A stretch of DNA of 64,000 bases from Actinopolyspora mzabensis (GCF_900101095.1 NZ_FNFM01000011.1:1-64000), one strand, 5' to 3'; shown: positions 26,870 through 36,079, counted from the first letter of the stretch. Notes: generated by a model from the letters alone, not told the origin. Numbers and translations are program-made.

Positions 26870-27658
26870 TCACCGAATCCCCGAATTGCCGACGAGCAGA
26901 AATCCGCGCATCGCGAAACGCCGGTCCTCCAGCAGTCGCATGGCGTGTCGCCAATCGGCGAGGTCAACCCGGCCGTCGGCGAGCACACGGTCCCGCAACT
27001 GCGTGAAATTGGCGCGGATCAGCTCACACCCGGGCGAACCACCCCGCCACACCTCGGCGGTCGCCGTGGAATCGACCCGGGTCAGTTCCGTCCGGCACAG
27101 CTCGCCGTAAAGGTGCCGTCCCCAGTGTATGTCGGCCCCCACGGCGGACATGGCGTCCAGATAGGACCACAACACGCGGTCGAAAACCTCCGCGTCCGTC
27201 TCGCTGGGAGCACAGACGGTTCCCGCGCCCTCCACGTCGAAGTCCTCGAGCAGCAGCACCCCACCGGGCTTGAGCGCCCCCACCAGGTGCCGCAGCAGTT
27301 CACATCGTCCTTCGAGCAGGATCAGCAGCAGTCTGCCGTGCACCAGGTCGTAACCGCTCCCGGCGAGTCGGTCCACGGTGAGATCGTGCTCGATGACTCG
27401 CAGGTTCCTCGCGGACACGTGCCGCAACCCACGAAGATCCAGATCGGTGGCGACCACTTCACCGCGCCGCCCGACCATGCCCGCCAGCCACGCGGCCAAC
27501 GAACCGCTCCCGGCTCCCACGTCGAGACACCGCCAACCCGCCCGCACGCCGCAGTCGAGCAGCCGTCGGACGCTGATGTGGTCGAAGCTCCTGTCCAGGG
27601 CACCGAGATGGGCCGCGGTGAGTCGGTCGTCCGAGGCGAAGACATACCCTGCTGCCAA
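26870..27658 (-). CDS. Class I SAM-dependent methyltransferase
   Basis: 262 residues if it starts at TTG 27658 (LAAGYVFASDDRLTAAHLGALDRSFD, in two pieces); the start is uncertain and no strong ribosome site is present. SAM-binding motif I is CLDVGAGSGSLAAWLAG (about 44-60) and motif II VVATDLDLRGL. LKPGGVLLLEDFDVEG (about 128-143) is motif III-like. It would methylate a small molecule; the substrate is unknown. It is codirectional with the T4SS-like operon but 439 bases upstream of it, so probably a separate unit. ELLRHLVGAL and the tail show no further recognisable domain. Confidence 0.8.
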   Translation of the reverse strand: MAAGYVFASDDRLTAAHLGALDRSFDHISVRRLLDCGVRAGWRCLDVGAGSGSLAAWLAGMVGRRGEVVATDLDLRGLRHVSARNLRVIEHDLTVDRLAGSGYDLVHGRLLLILLEGRCELLRHLVGALKPGGVLLLEDFDVEGAGTVCAPSETDAEVFDRVLWSYLDAMSAVGADIHWGRHLYGELCRTELTRVDSTATAEVWRGGSPGCELIRANFTQLRDRVLADGRVDLADWRHAMRLLEDRRFAMRGFLLVGNSGIR

Positions 27659-28027
27659 GCCGAGCTCCCAATTCCACGGGCGGGGGCGGATCCCGCTGCC
27701 CGGGTCGGCCGCCGGCGCGCGGGAAGGCGGCGGTGAAAGGCAGCGGCACGTCGTCGACCCACCTTTCGCGCGGGATCACTCGACGAAACGTCCCGCCTGC
27801 TCGCGCTCCGGGTGGCTCGACATCGATTGGTTACCACGCCATCGCGGATCTTTCCCCCGAAAACGCGGCACGGTCGAACCAACGGGTGACCGGATCGCTG
27901 CTCGGGATCGACACCGGGGATTCTCACCGGGGCGCCGAGAAGTACGGCCGGCCTACCGAACACGACGGACACGTCCGGTTCGGAAGAAGCACTGACAGCG
28001 GACGGCGGAAACGCCGCCCGGGAGAGC
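27659..28027. other. Gene-free region between methyltransferase and rnpB
   Basis: 369 bases with only overlapping, atypical open frames. It must contain the end of the RNase P RNA transcript and the methyltransferase promoter. No strong hairpin or promoter was recognised. Confidence 0.5.
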
Positions 28028-28432
28028 GGACGAGTCGACCTGTAAGCCGGATCCTGTACGCGGCGAACGCCCGAGGCGTTCCCGCGTGGCGGCCATCCAT
28101 CTAGGCCCGCCGTTACCGACGGGCTCCAGCGGTCTACCCGCAAGTCTCGGGCGGGCCGCCCTCGAACACTTGCGCAGGCACCGACAACGGTGCCCTCTTG
28201 ACCTTGCTCCGGGTGGGGTTTACCGAGCCGTCCCCGTCACCGGGGACGCTGGTGGTCTCTTACACCACCCTTTCACCCTTACCCGACCGAGCAGTACGGT
28301 CGAGCGGTTTGCTTTCTGTGGCACTTTCCCGAGGGTCACCCCTGGTTGCCGTTAGCAACCACCCTGCCCTGTGGAGTCCGGACTTTCCTCGACGGGGCCG
28401 AACCCCGTCGCGGCCGCCCGGTCGACTCGTCC
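28028..28432 (-). ncRNA. rnpB: RNase P RNA, bacterial class A
   Basis: The minus strand contains all main class A landmarks: a 13-bp P1 formed by GGACGAGTCGACC (28420-28432) and GGTCGACTCGTCC (28028-28040); GAGGAAAGTCCGGACTCC (CR I); GGGTAAGGGTGAAAGGG; AAACCCCACCCGGAGCAAG (CR II/III region); and TAGATGGATGGCCGCC, with ACAGGATCCGGCTTACAGGTC near the 3' end. It is about 405 bases. It forms the catalytic RNA of RNase P, which matures tRNA 5' ends. Confidence 0.97.
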
Positions 28433-28440
28433 GCACCGTC

Positions 28441-28446
28441 ATTCTA
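28441..28446 (-). promoter_or_regulatory. Candidate rnpB -10 box
   Basis: TAGAAT on the minus strand ends 8 bases before the P1 helix start of RNase P RNA, the right place for a -10 hexamer. No good -35 was found, so only this element is assigned. Confidence 0.5.
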
Positions 28447-28644
28447 GTAGGAGTCGGTCGCCCTCGTTCGCCCCAGGTACCCGGTTGACGGGTCCTCCCC
28501 TCCGTTCTCGCTCGCCAGTGGTGGCGAGGCCGAGAGTGCCCGCCACCTCGGGCACTGCGCACGGAGGCGGGAGGACTCCGACGGCGAACCGACCTTTCGG
28601 ACCGCGGACCGGCAACTCGACGGGCCGCGGACCGAACAGGGTGC

Positions 28645-30081
28645 TCAGACCCTCGACGACACGGTGGTGCGATCCATGTCCTCGAGTGTCCGTCCCTTGG
28701 TTTCGGGGATCCACTTGATCACGAACCACACGGACACGGCCGCGAAGGCGGTGTACCCGAGGTAGGTCATCGACAGGCTGATGTCGGACAGCGGCGGGAA
28801 AGTGGCGGTGACGAGGAAGTTGGCCAGCCACTGGGCCGCGGCGGCGACCGCCAGCGCGGGGGCGCGGAACCGGTTCGGGAACATCTCACCCAGCAGCACC
28901 CACACGACCGGACCCCACGAGATGGCGAAGAAGAACACGAAGACGTGCGCGGCGACCAGCGCCATCGGTCCGTACGGGTTGGCCAGGTTCGGTTCGCCGT
29001 CCACGGTGCTCGCGTGGCTGAAGGCGAACGTGGCCAGGCCCAGCATGACCGTCATGCCCACCGAACCCGTCAGCAGCAGCGGGCGGCGTCCGACCTTGTC
29101 GAGCAGCAGCAGGGCGATGACGGTGCCCAGCACGTTGAAGATCTGGGTGGACAGGCTCAACAGCAGTGAGCTGGACTCGTCGATGCCGACCGACTGCCAC
29201 AGCGCCGACGAGTAGTAGAAGATGACGTTGATCCCGCCGAACTGCTGTAACACGGACAGCACGATGCCGATCCAGACGATCGGAAGCAGCCCGGAGCGCG
29301 CGCTGCGCAGATCCCGCACCCGAGGACGGTGGTCGTTCACCACGGACTCCCGGATCTCGGCGAGCCGTTCGTCGACGTCGCCCTCCTCGGTGGTGTCCAG
29401 CACCTGTCGAGCACTGTCGAAGCGACCCCGTGTGACCAGGTAACGCGGTGATTCCGGGATGGTGAACGCCAGCGCACCGTAGAGAACCGCGGGAACCGCC
29501 TCCACAGCCAACATCCACTGCCAGGCGTCGAGTCCCAGCACCGGCTCAGCGGCGCCACCGGCCGCACCCGCGATGGCCCAGTTGATCACCTGGGAAATCG
29601 CGATGCCCAGCACGATGGCCAGTTGTTGCAGGGTGCCGAGCCGCCCCCTGCGCCGGGCAGGGGCGATCTCGGCGATGTAGGCCGGTGCGATCACCGAGGC
29701 CATGCCGACCGCGACGCCGCCGACGAGCCGCCAGAACGTGAAGTCCCAGACGGTGAACGGCAGGGCCGATCCGATCGCGCTCAACAGGAAGAGCACCGCA
29801 GCGGTGCGCATCGTGACCAGTCGGCCGTACCGGTCGGCGAGCGTCCCGGCGTTCCACGCACCGAGGGCGGACCCGATCAGGGCCATGGCGACGGCCAGCC
29901 CGGTGACCACCGAACCGACCCCGAAGGTTTCCCGGATCGAGGTGACGGCTCCGTTGATCACGGCGGTGTCGTAACCGAAGAGAAACCCGCCGAGCGCCGC
30001 CACCGAGGCGAAGTGGGCCGTGCGCAGTGGTCGGGCGTGAGATCCGGCACCCGAGGTGCCGGTGGTGGAATGGAAGGACAT
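28645..30081 (-). CDS. MFS sugar-porter family transporter
   Basis: 478 residues from ATG 30081, twelve predicted membrane segments. Sugar-porter signatures are clear: GGFLFGYDTAVINGA in TM1, DRYGRL after TM2, ARRRGRLGTLQQLAIVLG (the R-x-x-x-R-G-R-x loop), PESPRYLV after TM6, QQFGGINVIFYYS in TM7, DKVGRRPLL after TM8, and PETKGRTLEDMD at the end. It would import a hexose or pentose, probably by proton symport. It is divergent from a ROK regulator across 179 bases with a palindromic operator, so its sugar is probably the regulator's ligand. Confidence 0.93.
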   Translation of the reverse strand: MSFHSTTGTSGAGSHARPLRTAHFASVAALGGFLFGYDTAVINGAVTSIRETFGVGSVVTGLAVAMALIGSALGAWNAGTLADRYGRLVTMRTAAVLFLLSAIGSALPFTVWDFTFWRLVGGVAVGMASVIAPAYIAEIAPARRRGRLGTLQQLAIVLGIAISQVINWAIAGAAGGAAEPVLGLDAWQWMLAVEAVPAVLYGALAFTIPESPRYLVTRGRFDSARQVLDTTEEGDVDERLAEIRESVVNDHRPRVRDLRSARSGLLPIVWIGIVLSVLQQFGGINVIFYYSSALWQSVGIDESSSLLLSLSTQIFNVLGTVIALLLLDKVGRRPLLLTGSVGMTVMLGLATFAFSHASTVDGEPNLANPYGPMALVAAHVFVFFFAISWGPVVWVLLGEMFPNRFRAPALAVAAAAQWLANFLVTATFPPLSDISLSMTYLGYTAFAAVSVWFVIKWIPETKGRTLEDMDRTTVSSRV

Positions 30082-30127
30082 CTATGCTCCATTGCACTCA
30101 AGGGGAAGTGTGACCCAGCAATGGTTG

Positions 30128-30146
30128 GTAAGGATCGTATCCTTAC
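30128..30146. promoter_or_regulatory. ROK operator palindrome between transporter and regulator
   Basis: GTAAGGAT-CGT-ATCCTTAC, a perfect 8-bp inverted repeat with a 3-base spacer. The flanks TTG...TAA extend it by two matches to 11 bp with one mismatch. It lies 46 bases upstream of the transporter start. A minus-strand TTGACA (-35 like) at 30154-30159 immediately precedes it, so binding would cover the transporter promoter. Confidence 0.75.
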
Positions 30147-30260
30147 TAATGCGTGTCAATACGGTGAACGACTGTTACTCATGGTTTCGATCGATCACCG
30201 AGAGTCGCAGCGCTCGCGGCCGGTAGTGATCCGTGAGCCGTACGAGGAGGTTTTCGCGGC

Positions 30261-31424
30261 ATGGCCGACCCACGGACGGTCCGGCAGCTGAACCGACAGC
30301 ACATGATCGAGCTGTTCAGCGACGGCCAAGCGCGCTCGCGCGCAGCGGTGGCCCGCACGACCGGTCTGACCAAGCCCTCGGTGTCCTCGATCATCGACTC
30401 GCTGCTCGAAGAGGAACTGCTCGTCCCGGCCGGGGTCGGTGAGGCGGCCGTGGCGGGCGGCCGCAGGCCGAATCTCGTGATCTTCAACCCGGACGCGCGT
30501 GCCTACGTGGGGGTCCACCTAGGGGTGCGCAACAGTTCGGTGGCCGTGGCCGACGCACTGGGCAGGACGCTGGCGCGGGCATCGGCTCCCAGCTCGGTCG
30601 GCGACGCGGCGGCAGGTGTGAACCGACTGGAGCCACTGGTCCGCGAAGCGGCGGAACGAGCGGGAGTTCCCGTGACGCGCATCTCCTCCGTCGGAGTTTC
30701 GGTCTCCGGACTGGTCGACCACCGCAGCGGTCGTTGCCTGCTGGCTCCGAATCTGGATTGGCACGACGTGCCGCTTCGGGAGTGGGTCGAGGAGCTGTTC
30801 GGCGTCCCGGCGGTGATCTACAACGAGGCGCATGCGGGCGCGTTGGCGGAACAACGCTTCGGTTGGGGCGACGGCATCGCCAACTTCGTCCGGATCATGG
30901 TCGACACGGGCATCGGCGCGGGCGTAGTGCTGGACTCGCGGTTGTTCTCGGGAGCGGCGGGAATCGGCGGCGAGATCGGACACTGCCGCGTGGAGGACAA
31001 CGGTCGGCAGTGCGCCTGCGGCAACTCGGGATGCCTGGAGAGCGTGGCCTCGCGACCCGCGATTCTGCAGTCGGTGCGCGAGGCCGCCGAGGACGGAACC
31101 CCGACCGCGCTCGCGTCCGACTGCGACATCGACACCGTGCTGCACGCCGCCGAGCACGGCGATGCCGGGGCGACGGCAGCGCTGCGGCGGGCGGGTACGG
31201 CGTTGGGACGCGGAATCGCCTACCTCCGCAACGTGCTCAATCCGGATCTGGTCGTCCTCGGTGGTGCGGTGACCAGGGCGGGCGAGGTACTGCGGCAACC
31301 GATGGAGCAGGCGGTGCGGTGCTCCTCGCTACCGCACTCCGCCTGTCGCCTGGTGACGAGCTCGCTGCACCACGCCGAGCTCGACGGCGCCGTGGTGCTG
31401 GCTCGCGAACACGTCGCTCTCTGA
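30261..31424 (+). CDS. ROK-family transcriptional regulator
   Basis: 387 residues from ATG 30261. A winged-helix N-terminus (about 1-75: RQLNRQHMIELFSDGQ, RSRAAVARTTGLTKPSVSSI) is followed by an actin/hexokinase-like ROK domain. The zinc site is CACGNSGCLES (about 253-263), with GAGVVLDSRLFSGAAGIGGE before it. NPDLVVLGGAV ends the ATP-like fold. ROK regulators bind a sugar or sugar phosphate and repress uptake and breakdown genes. It is divergent from the sugar porter and probably controls it and itself through the 30128-30146 palindrome. Confidence 0.92.
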   Translation: MADPRTVRQLNRQHMIELFSDGQARSRAAVARTTGLTKPSVSSIIDSLLEEELLVPAGVGEAAVAGGRRPNLVIFNPDARAYVGVHLGVRNSSVAVADALGRTLARASAPSSVGDAAAGVNRLEPLVREAAERAGVPVTRISSVGVSVSGLVDHRSGRCLLAPNLDWHDVPLREWVEELFGVPAVIYNEAHAGALAEQRFGWGDGIANFVRIMVDTGIGAGVVLDSRLFSGAAGIGGEIGHCRVEDNGRQCACGNSGCLESVASRPAILQSVREAAEDGTPTALASDCDIDTVLHAAEHGDAGATAALRRAGTALGRGIAYLRNVLNPDLVVLGGAVTRAGEVLRQPMEQAVRCSSLPHSACRLVTSSLHHAELDGAVVLAREHVAL

Positions 31425-31440
31425 GCGGCGGTGGAAGCTT

Positions 31441-32652
31441 TCAGAGACCTCGAAGGTGTGAAGTGTCGTTGACCAACCGAACCGAGGCGTTGCCATCGGG
31501 ATAGAACTCGGCCACCGACAACGAGGCGAGATCGAGGTGGAGCCGGTAGAACAGTTCGGGCCCGGCCCCCAGGGCCATACGTAACAGCGCCTTGATAGGT
31601 GTCACGTGGGTTACGAGCACGATCGTTCGTCCCGCGTAGTCCCGCAGCAGCCGGTTTCGCACCTCGTCGACCCGCGCGAAGACCGCGTTCATGCTCTCGC
31701 CCTCCGGGGGTGTCACCGCGGGATCACCGAGCCAGCTGCGATGCAGCTCGGGGTACCGCTGTGCCGCCTCGGTGAAGGTCAGCCCCTCCCAGGCACCGAA
31801 GTCGGTCTCCACCAACCCCTCGTACGGCACCAGCTGCCCGCCGATGGCCGTGGCCACCGCCTCGGCGGTGCCGCGAGCCCGGCTCAGCGGCGAGGAGAGC
31901 ACCGGGACCGCTCCCTCCTCGGGAACGAGCTCCTCCATCGTCAGCAGTCGCCCGGCAGCGGCTCGCGCCTGTCGCCTCCCCAGCTCGGTGAGCGGCACGT
32001 CCCCACGGCCGGAATAGCGTTTGTCCACCGACATGGGCGACTGTCCGTGCCGCAGCAACAGCAACCGCGTCGGGGCTCCCACCGCACCGCTCCAGCTGGC
32101 GACGCCACTCGGCGCGGAATCGGCCTCGGCCGTTTCGGCCGTCGCGGTTCGCTCAGCGGGCTCGGGCGATTCGACGGACTCGGCGGGCACCGCCGATCCG
32201 GGTGCGAACAGCTGGCCGGCTTCGGTCACCGGCTCCGCGCCGTCGCCCTGCCGGTCCATGGCCTCGTTGGCGAGCCGGTCGGCGTGCTTGTTGCGCTCCC
32301 GTGGAATCCACTCGAACCGCGCGGAGGTGAACCGCGACACGAGCTTCCGCGCCTCGGCGGCCAACGGTTGCAACACCGGGTTCTTGACCCGCCACCTGCC
32401 CGACATCTGTTCGACGACGAGTTTGGAGTCCAGCCGGATCTCGGCCTCCGCCGCGCCGAGTTCCAGGGCCGCTTCCAGCCCGGCGATCATGCCGCGGTAC
32501 TCGGCCACGTTGTTGGTCGTCTCCCCCAGCCCGTCGGAACGCTCGGCCAACACCCGACCGTCCGCGGCGTCGCGAACCACCGCTCCGTAGCCCGCCGCAC
32601 CGGGATTACCACGCGACCCGCCATCTGCCTCGACGATCACCCGGTTGCTCAC
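31441..32652 (-). CDS. Bifunctional RNase H / histidine-phosphatase (Rv2228c type)
   Basis: 403 residues from GTG 32652, overlapping the upstream stop as GTGA. The N-terminal RNase HI domain (about 1-140) has the acidic ligands in VEADGGSRGNPGA, EYRGMIAGLE and IRLDSKLVVEQM, and HADRLANEAMD. An Ala/Glu/Ser-rich linker (about 145-205) leads to a histidine-phosphatase domain with LLLRHGQSPMSV, ETDFGAWEGL and VLVTHVTPIK. In M. tuberculosis Rv2228c this fusion combines RNase H with alpha-ribazole/acid phosphatase activity; here both sites look intact. Last gene of a four-gene coupled chain. Confidence 0.92.
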   Translation of the reverse strand: MSNRVIVEADGGSRGNPGAAGYGAVVRDAADGRVLAERSDGLGETTNNVAEYRGMIAGLEAALELGAAEAEIRLDSKLVVEQMSGRWRVKNPVLQPLAAEARKLVSRFTSARFEWIPRERNKHADRLANEAMDRQGDGAEPVTEAGQLFAPGSAVPAESVESPEPAERTATAETAEADSAPSGVASWSGAVGAPTRLLLLRHGQSPMSVDKRYSGRGDVPLTELGRRQARAAAGRLLTMEELVPEEGAVPVLSSPLSRARGTAEAVATAIGGQLVPYEGLVETDFGAWEGLTFTEAAQRYPELHRSWLGDPAVTPPEGESMNAVFARVDEVRNRLLRDYAGRTIVLVTHVTPIKALLRMALGAGPELFYRLHLDLASLSVAEFYPDGNASVRLVNDTSHLRGL

Positions 32653-33383
32653 TGGTCCAACTCCTTGGTGCGCACCATGATCGCGCCGCACTCCTCACAG
32701 CGCACCACGTCGTCCGCCGCGGCCTCCCGCACCGAGGCGAGCGCCGCACGGTCCAGTTCGAGGCGGCAGGCACCGCACCTGTTCCCCTGCAGACGTCCGG
32801 CACCCGAACCACGCTGCTGCCTGATGCGTTCGTAGAGGTCCAGAAGCTGCTGCGGTATGTCCGCGACCAACGACTCCCGTTCGGCCAGTCGCTTGGCCTC
32901 GTCGCTTTCCAGGTCCGCCAGCGCCTCGTCACGAGCGTGCCGCGCGTCCTCCAATTCGGACTCCGCGGTGTTCACCTCCTGCTGGGCGTGCGAAACGTCG
33001 GTCTCCTGGGCTTCGCGGCGCTCCATGACCTCCAGCATGTCGTCCTCCAGCGCGGCCTCGCGCCTGCTGAGAGTACTCATCTCGTGCTGCAGGTCCTCCA
33101 GCTGCTTGGAGGAGTCGGTGGAGTCCATCATCTGCTGATCGCGCTGCTGCCTCGACCGCACCTGGTCGACCTCGTGCTCCAGCCGCTCGACCTCGCTGCG
33201 CAGATCGTCGAGTGTGGTCCGCGCTGCCACCAACGCGTCCTGCTTGGTCCGAACCTCGCGCTCGGCTACGCCGATCCGCTCCAGTTCCGGCAGCGACCAC
33301 CTGCGGTGGTTGATGCGGTTGAGCTCGGCATCGACGTTGGCGACTTCGAGCAACCTGCGTTGTGCGGCGGGATCGGCTTTCAC
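32649..33383 (-). CDS. Coiled-coil protein with C4 zinc ribbon (Rv2229c type)
   Basis: 244 residues from GTG 33383 (VKADPAAQRRLLEVANVD), with GGAGG upstream. About 1-175 is a long coiled coil with many Glu/Arg heptads (EELQREMSTLSRREAA-like runs). The C-terminus has two CxxC pairs, CGACR and CEECG, forming a zinc ribbon that ends IMVRTKELDQ. Members of this family (DUF164) are conserved but their activity is not clear. Both start and stop overlap neighbours by 3-4 bases (Nif3 before, RNase H after), so it is translationally coupled to both. Confidence 0.85.
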   Translation of the reverse strand: MKADPAAQRRLLEVANVDAELNRINHRRWSLPELERIGVAEREVRTKQDALVAARTTLDDLRSEVERLEHEVDQVRSRQQRDQQMMDSTDSSKQLEDLQHEMSTLSRREAALEDDMLEVMERREAQETDVSHAQQEVNTAESELEDARHARDEALADLESDEAKRLAERESLVADIPQQLLDLYERIRQQRGSGAGRLQGNRCGACRLELDRAALASVREAAADDVVRCEECGAIMVRTKELDQ

Positions 33384-34240
33384 TCCGGCTTCCTCCCAGT
33401 ATCGGTGGCCGTGGCGTGCGCGTGCACCGTCCATGGATCGGTGCGGCACGAGGAGACGAGGACTTCGACGGTATCGGGCAACGCCGCGCCGAGGACATCG
33501 GCTGCCTGCTCGCACCAGGGCCACTCGCTGGCCCAGTGCGCGACGTCGACGAGGTTGGGGACACGCGTGTCCGGCACATCGGCACGCGAGAGGTGTTCGG
33601 TCGCCGGGTGGTGCCGCAGATCCGCGGTGACGTAGGCATCCACCCCGGCCTCGACAGCGGCCTCCAGATTCGAGTCACCGGAACCGCCGCACACGGCGAC
33701 CCGCCGCACGGGGCGGTTCGGGTCACCCGCCCCGCGTACCCCCCAAGAGGTCACGGGCAGCGCATCGGCGACCCGGTGCACGAATCGTTCGAACGGTTCG
33801 GGCTCGGGCAAAGTTCCCAGCCTGCCCAGGCCGGTTTCGGCCCCCTCCCGGTGCGGGCTGAGCGGGCCGGTGACGGTCAGTCCGAGCCGCGCGGCGAGCG
33901 CATCGGAAACACCGGGGCTCGCCGTGTCGGCGTTGGTGTGGGCGCAGTACAGTCCGATCCCGGCACGGATCAGCCGGTGCAGCAGACGGCCCTTGGGGTC
34001 GTCGGCAGGCAGGGCGTGCACCCCGCGCAGCAGCAGCGGGTGGTGCGAGACGAGCAGCTGGGCGCCCTGCTCGACGGCGGCGTCGACGGTCTCCTCGACC
34101 GGATCGACGCAGCACAGCACACGACGCACCGTCGCATCGGGATCGCCGCAGACCAACCCGACCGCATCCCACGACTCGGCGTAACTCGGCGGGTAGGCGG
34201 CTTCGAGTACGTCGAGCACATCCCTGATCCGTGTGGTCAT
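33380..34240 (-). CDS. Nif3-like dinuclear-metal-centre protein
   Basis: 286 residues from ATG 34240 (MTTRIRDVLDVLEAAYPPSY). Metal ligands are visible in LLVSHHPLLLRGVH (about 62-70), CAHTNADTASPGVSD (about 110-124) and near the C-terminus VTADLRHHPATEH. CGGSGDSNLEAAVEAGVDAY precedes it. Nif3/YbgI proteins form hexameric rings with two metals per subunit; some members have been linked to cyclic or nucleotide hydrolase roles, but function is unsettled (GTP cyclohydrolase I type 2 is an old label). Overlaps the aminotransferase stop. Confidence 0.9.
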   Translation of the reverse strand: MTTRIRDVLDVLEAAYPPSYAESWDAVGLVCGDPDATVRRVLCCVDPVEETVDAAVEQGAQLLVSHHPLLLRGVHALPADDPKGRLLHRLIRAGIGLYCAHTNADTASPGVSDALAARLGLTVTGPLSPHREGAETGLGRLGTLPEPEPFERFVHRVADALPVTSWGVRGAGDPNRPVRRVAVCGGSGDSNLEAAVEAGVDAYVTADLRHHPATEHLSRADVPDTRVPNLVDVAHWASEWPWCEQAADVLGAALPDTVEVLVSSCRTDPWTVHAHATATDTGRKPE

Positions 34241-35370
34241 CGAGTCGCTTCCCGTGTCGTGGATCGATTTTCGGTAACGGTGGCAACCGGCTCGTGGTCG
34301 GTGGGTGCGCACCCCCGGCCCTCCGGTGGTGCGACGACTCCCCGCAGCGCCGAGACCAGTCGGGAGTTCTCCGTATCGTCGCGCACGGCCACCCGGATGT
34401 GGTCCTCGTCGAGCCCGGGGAAGGTGTCGGCCCGGCGTACCGCGATCCCGTGTCGCCGCAGCCCCGCGCGCACCGAAGAGCCGTCCGGCACCCGCAACAG
34501 CAGGAAGGGGGCCGCGGCGGGCAGGGCGACGTCGACTCCCGGGATGTCGGCGAGCTGGGCCGCCAGCTCGTCGCGGCGATGGGCGAGCCGGTCCGCCGCG
34601 CGTTGCGACTCGGCGACGGCCTCGGGTTCACAACACGCCAGTAGGGCTTCCAACCCGAGCGTGCCCACCGGCCAGTGCGGGCGACGGTGCGTCAACCGAC
34701 GCAGCAGTTCCGGTTCTCCCAGCGCGTACCCGACCCGCAGTCCGGGCAGTCCCCACATCTTGGTCAGCGAACGAAGCACGAGCAGTCCGGGGATCCGTTC
34801 GGCGGCCAGCGATTCCGGCTCGTCGACCACCGCGTCGGCGAAGGCCTCGTCCACGACCAGCACCCGTCCGGGACGGGCCAGCGAACGCAGGGTCTCGGCG
34901 GGGTGCAGCACCGAGGTGGGATTCGTGGGGTTGCCCAGCACCACCAGATCGGCCCGCTCGGGCACGGCCTCCGGCCGGAGTCGGTACCCGTCGGCCGGAT
35001 CGAGCAGCACTCGGGTGACGTCGACCCCACCCTCGCGCAGCGCCAGCTCCGGCTCGGTGAACGAGGGATGCACCACGGCTGCCAGCTCCGGACGGAGGGT
35101 GGGCAGCAACGCGAACCCCTCCGCCGCCCCCGCGAGGGGCAGCACTTCCTCGGGAGAACGATCGTGCCGTCGGGCCACCGCGCACCGGGCCGCGAGGTCG
35201 TCCTCGGCGGACGGGTAACCGCCCAGCCTGTCCAACGCGCCGATCAGCCGGTCGCGCAACCACTCGGGGGGTCGGCGCAGCCGGACGTTGACCGCGAAGT
35301 CGAGCAGCTCGCCAGCGGCGTCCACATCTCCGTGATGGCGGAGCATCTCCCTGTCGTCCCGGCGAGTCAT
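34237..35370 (-). CDS. CobC/HisC-like PLP aminotransferase (Rv2231c type)
   Basis: 377 residues from ATG 35370 (MTRRDDREMLRHHGDVD). Fold-type I PLP enzyme: substrate loop NVRLRRPPEWLRDRL, the NPTNPTSVL loop (about 165-173) and the lysine in LRSLTKMWGLPGLRVGYALG (about 225). Similar proteins are called CobC or L-threonine-O-3-phosphate decarboxylase/histidinol-phosphate aminotransferase-like and have been tied to the aminopropanol arm of cobalamin. cbiB nearby and the cobC-type phosphatase downstream agree with that, but HisC-like transamination remains possible. First gene of the four-gene chain (stop overlaps Nif3 start, ATGA). Confidence 0.85.
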   Translation of the reverse strand: MTRRDDREMLRHHGDVDAAGELLDFAVNVRLRRPPEWLRDRLIGALDRLGGYPSAEDDLAARCAVARRHDRSPEEVLPLAGAAEGFALLPTLRPELAAVVHPSFTEPELALREGGVDVTRVLLDPADGYRLRPEAVPERADLVVLGNPTNPTSVLHPAETLRSLARPGRVLVVDEAFADAVVDEPESLAAERIPGLLVLRSLTKMWGLPGLRVGYALGEPELLRRLTHRRPHWPVGTLGLEALLACCEPEAVAESQRAADRLAHRRDELAAQLADIPGVDVALPAAAPFLLLRVPDGSSVRAGLRRHGIAVRRADTFPGLDEDHIRVAVRDDTENSRLVSALRGVVAPPEGRGCAPTDHEPVATVTENRSTTREATR

Positions 35371-35521
35371 CCCCGGCAGTCTAGCTACCGATCGGGTCGG
35401 GCCGGACAGCGCCGGTGGTGCCGCCGGAACCACCGCACGCCGGTGCTAGGCAGCCCCACGGAAAGCGTCACGTGGGAGAACCCGGCGCCCGGGCGATGCC
35501 GCGCAACGGGACACTGGGGGT

Positions 35522-36079
35522 GTGACATTCGATTCCACCACCAAGGCCTTCCACGTCTCCTTCGTCTGCACCGGCAACATCTGCCGGTCCCCCATGGCAG
35601 CGCTGGTGTTCGGGGAGCACCTGCGGCGTGCCGGGCTCTCCGACCGGGTCGAGGTGTCCAGCGCGGGCACCGGTCCCTGGCACGCCGGGGAGTCGGCCGA
35701 TCCCCGCACCAGCGCGGTGTTGGCGGATCACGGCTATTCCACCGAGCACACCGCCGCACAACTCGACGAGCACCACCTCGACGCGGACTTGCTGGTGGCC
35801 ATGGACGCGGGGCACCTGCGCGTGCTCCGGGACGAGGTTCAGGACGCCGACCGGGTCAGGCTGCTGCGCTCGTTCGACCCGAAGTCCGACGAGTGGGCGG
35901 AGGTGCCGGATCCCTACTTCGGTGGCGAGCGCGGTTTCGACGGGGTGATGGAGATGATCGAGGCCGCTGTCCCGGGACTGCTCGACCGGGTCAGGGCAGG
36001 CCTGGGACTGCCCGCCGTGGGAGAGCGGAGTTCCGCCTCCTCGGCCGAGACGACGTCTCCCTCCGAGCCGGCGTCGTGA
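35522..36079 (+). CDS. ptpA: Low-molecular-weight protein-tyrosine phosphatase
   Basis: 185 residues from GTG 35522. The P-loop CTGNICRSPM (Cys about 16, Arg about 22) is the catalytic cysteine motif. The general-acid loop is VPDPYFGGERGF (Asp about 131). A non-catalytic tail of about 30 Ser/Ala/Glu residues follows the usual 155-residue domain. It would remove phosphate from phosphotyrosine on proteins. In M. tuberculosis the syntenic PtpA (Rv2234) is secreted; no signal sequence is seen here. No PtkA kinase (Rv2232) is next to it. Confidence 0.92.
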   Translation: MTFDSTTKAFHVSFVCTGNICRSPMAALVFGEHLRRAGLSDRVEVSSAGTGPWHAGESADPRTSAVLADHGYSTEHTAAQLDEHHLDADLLVAMDAGHLRVLRDEVQDADRVRLLRSFDPKSDEWAEVPDPYFGGERGFDGVMEMIEAAVPGLLDRVRAGLGLPAVGERSSASSAETTSPSEPAS

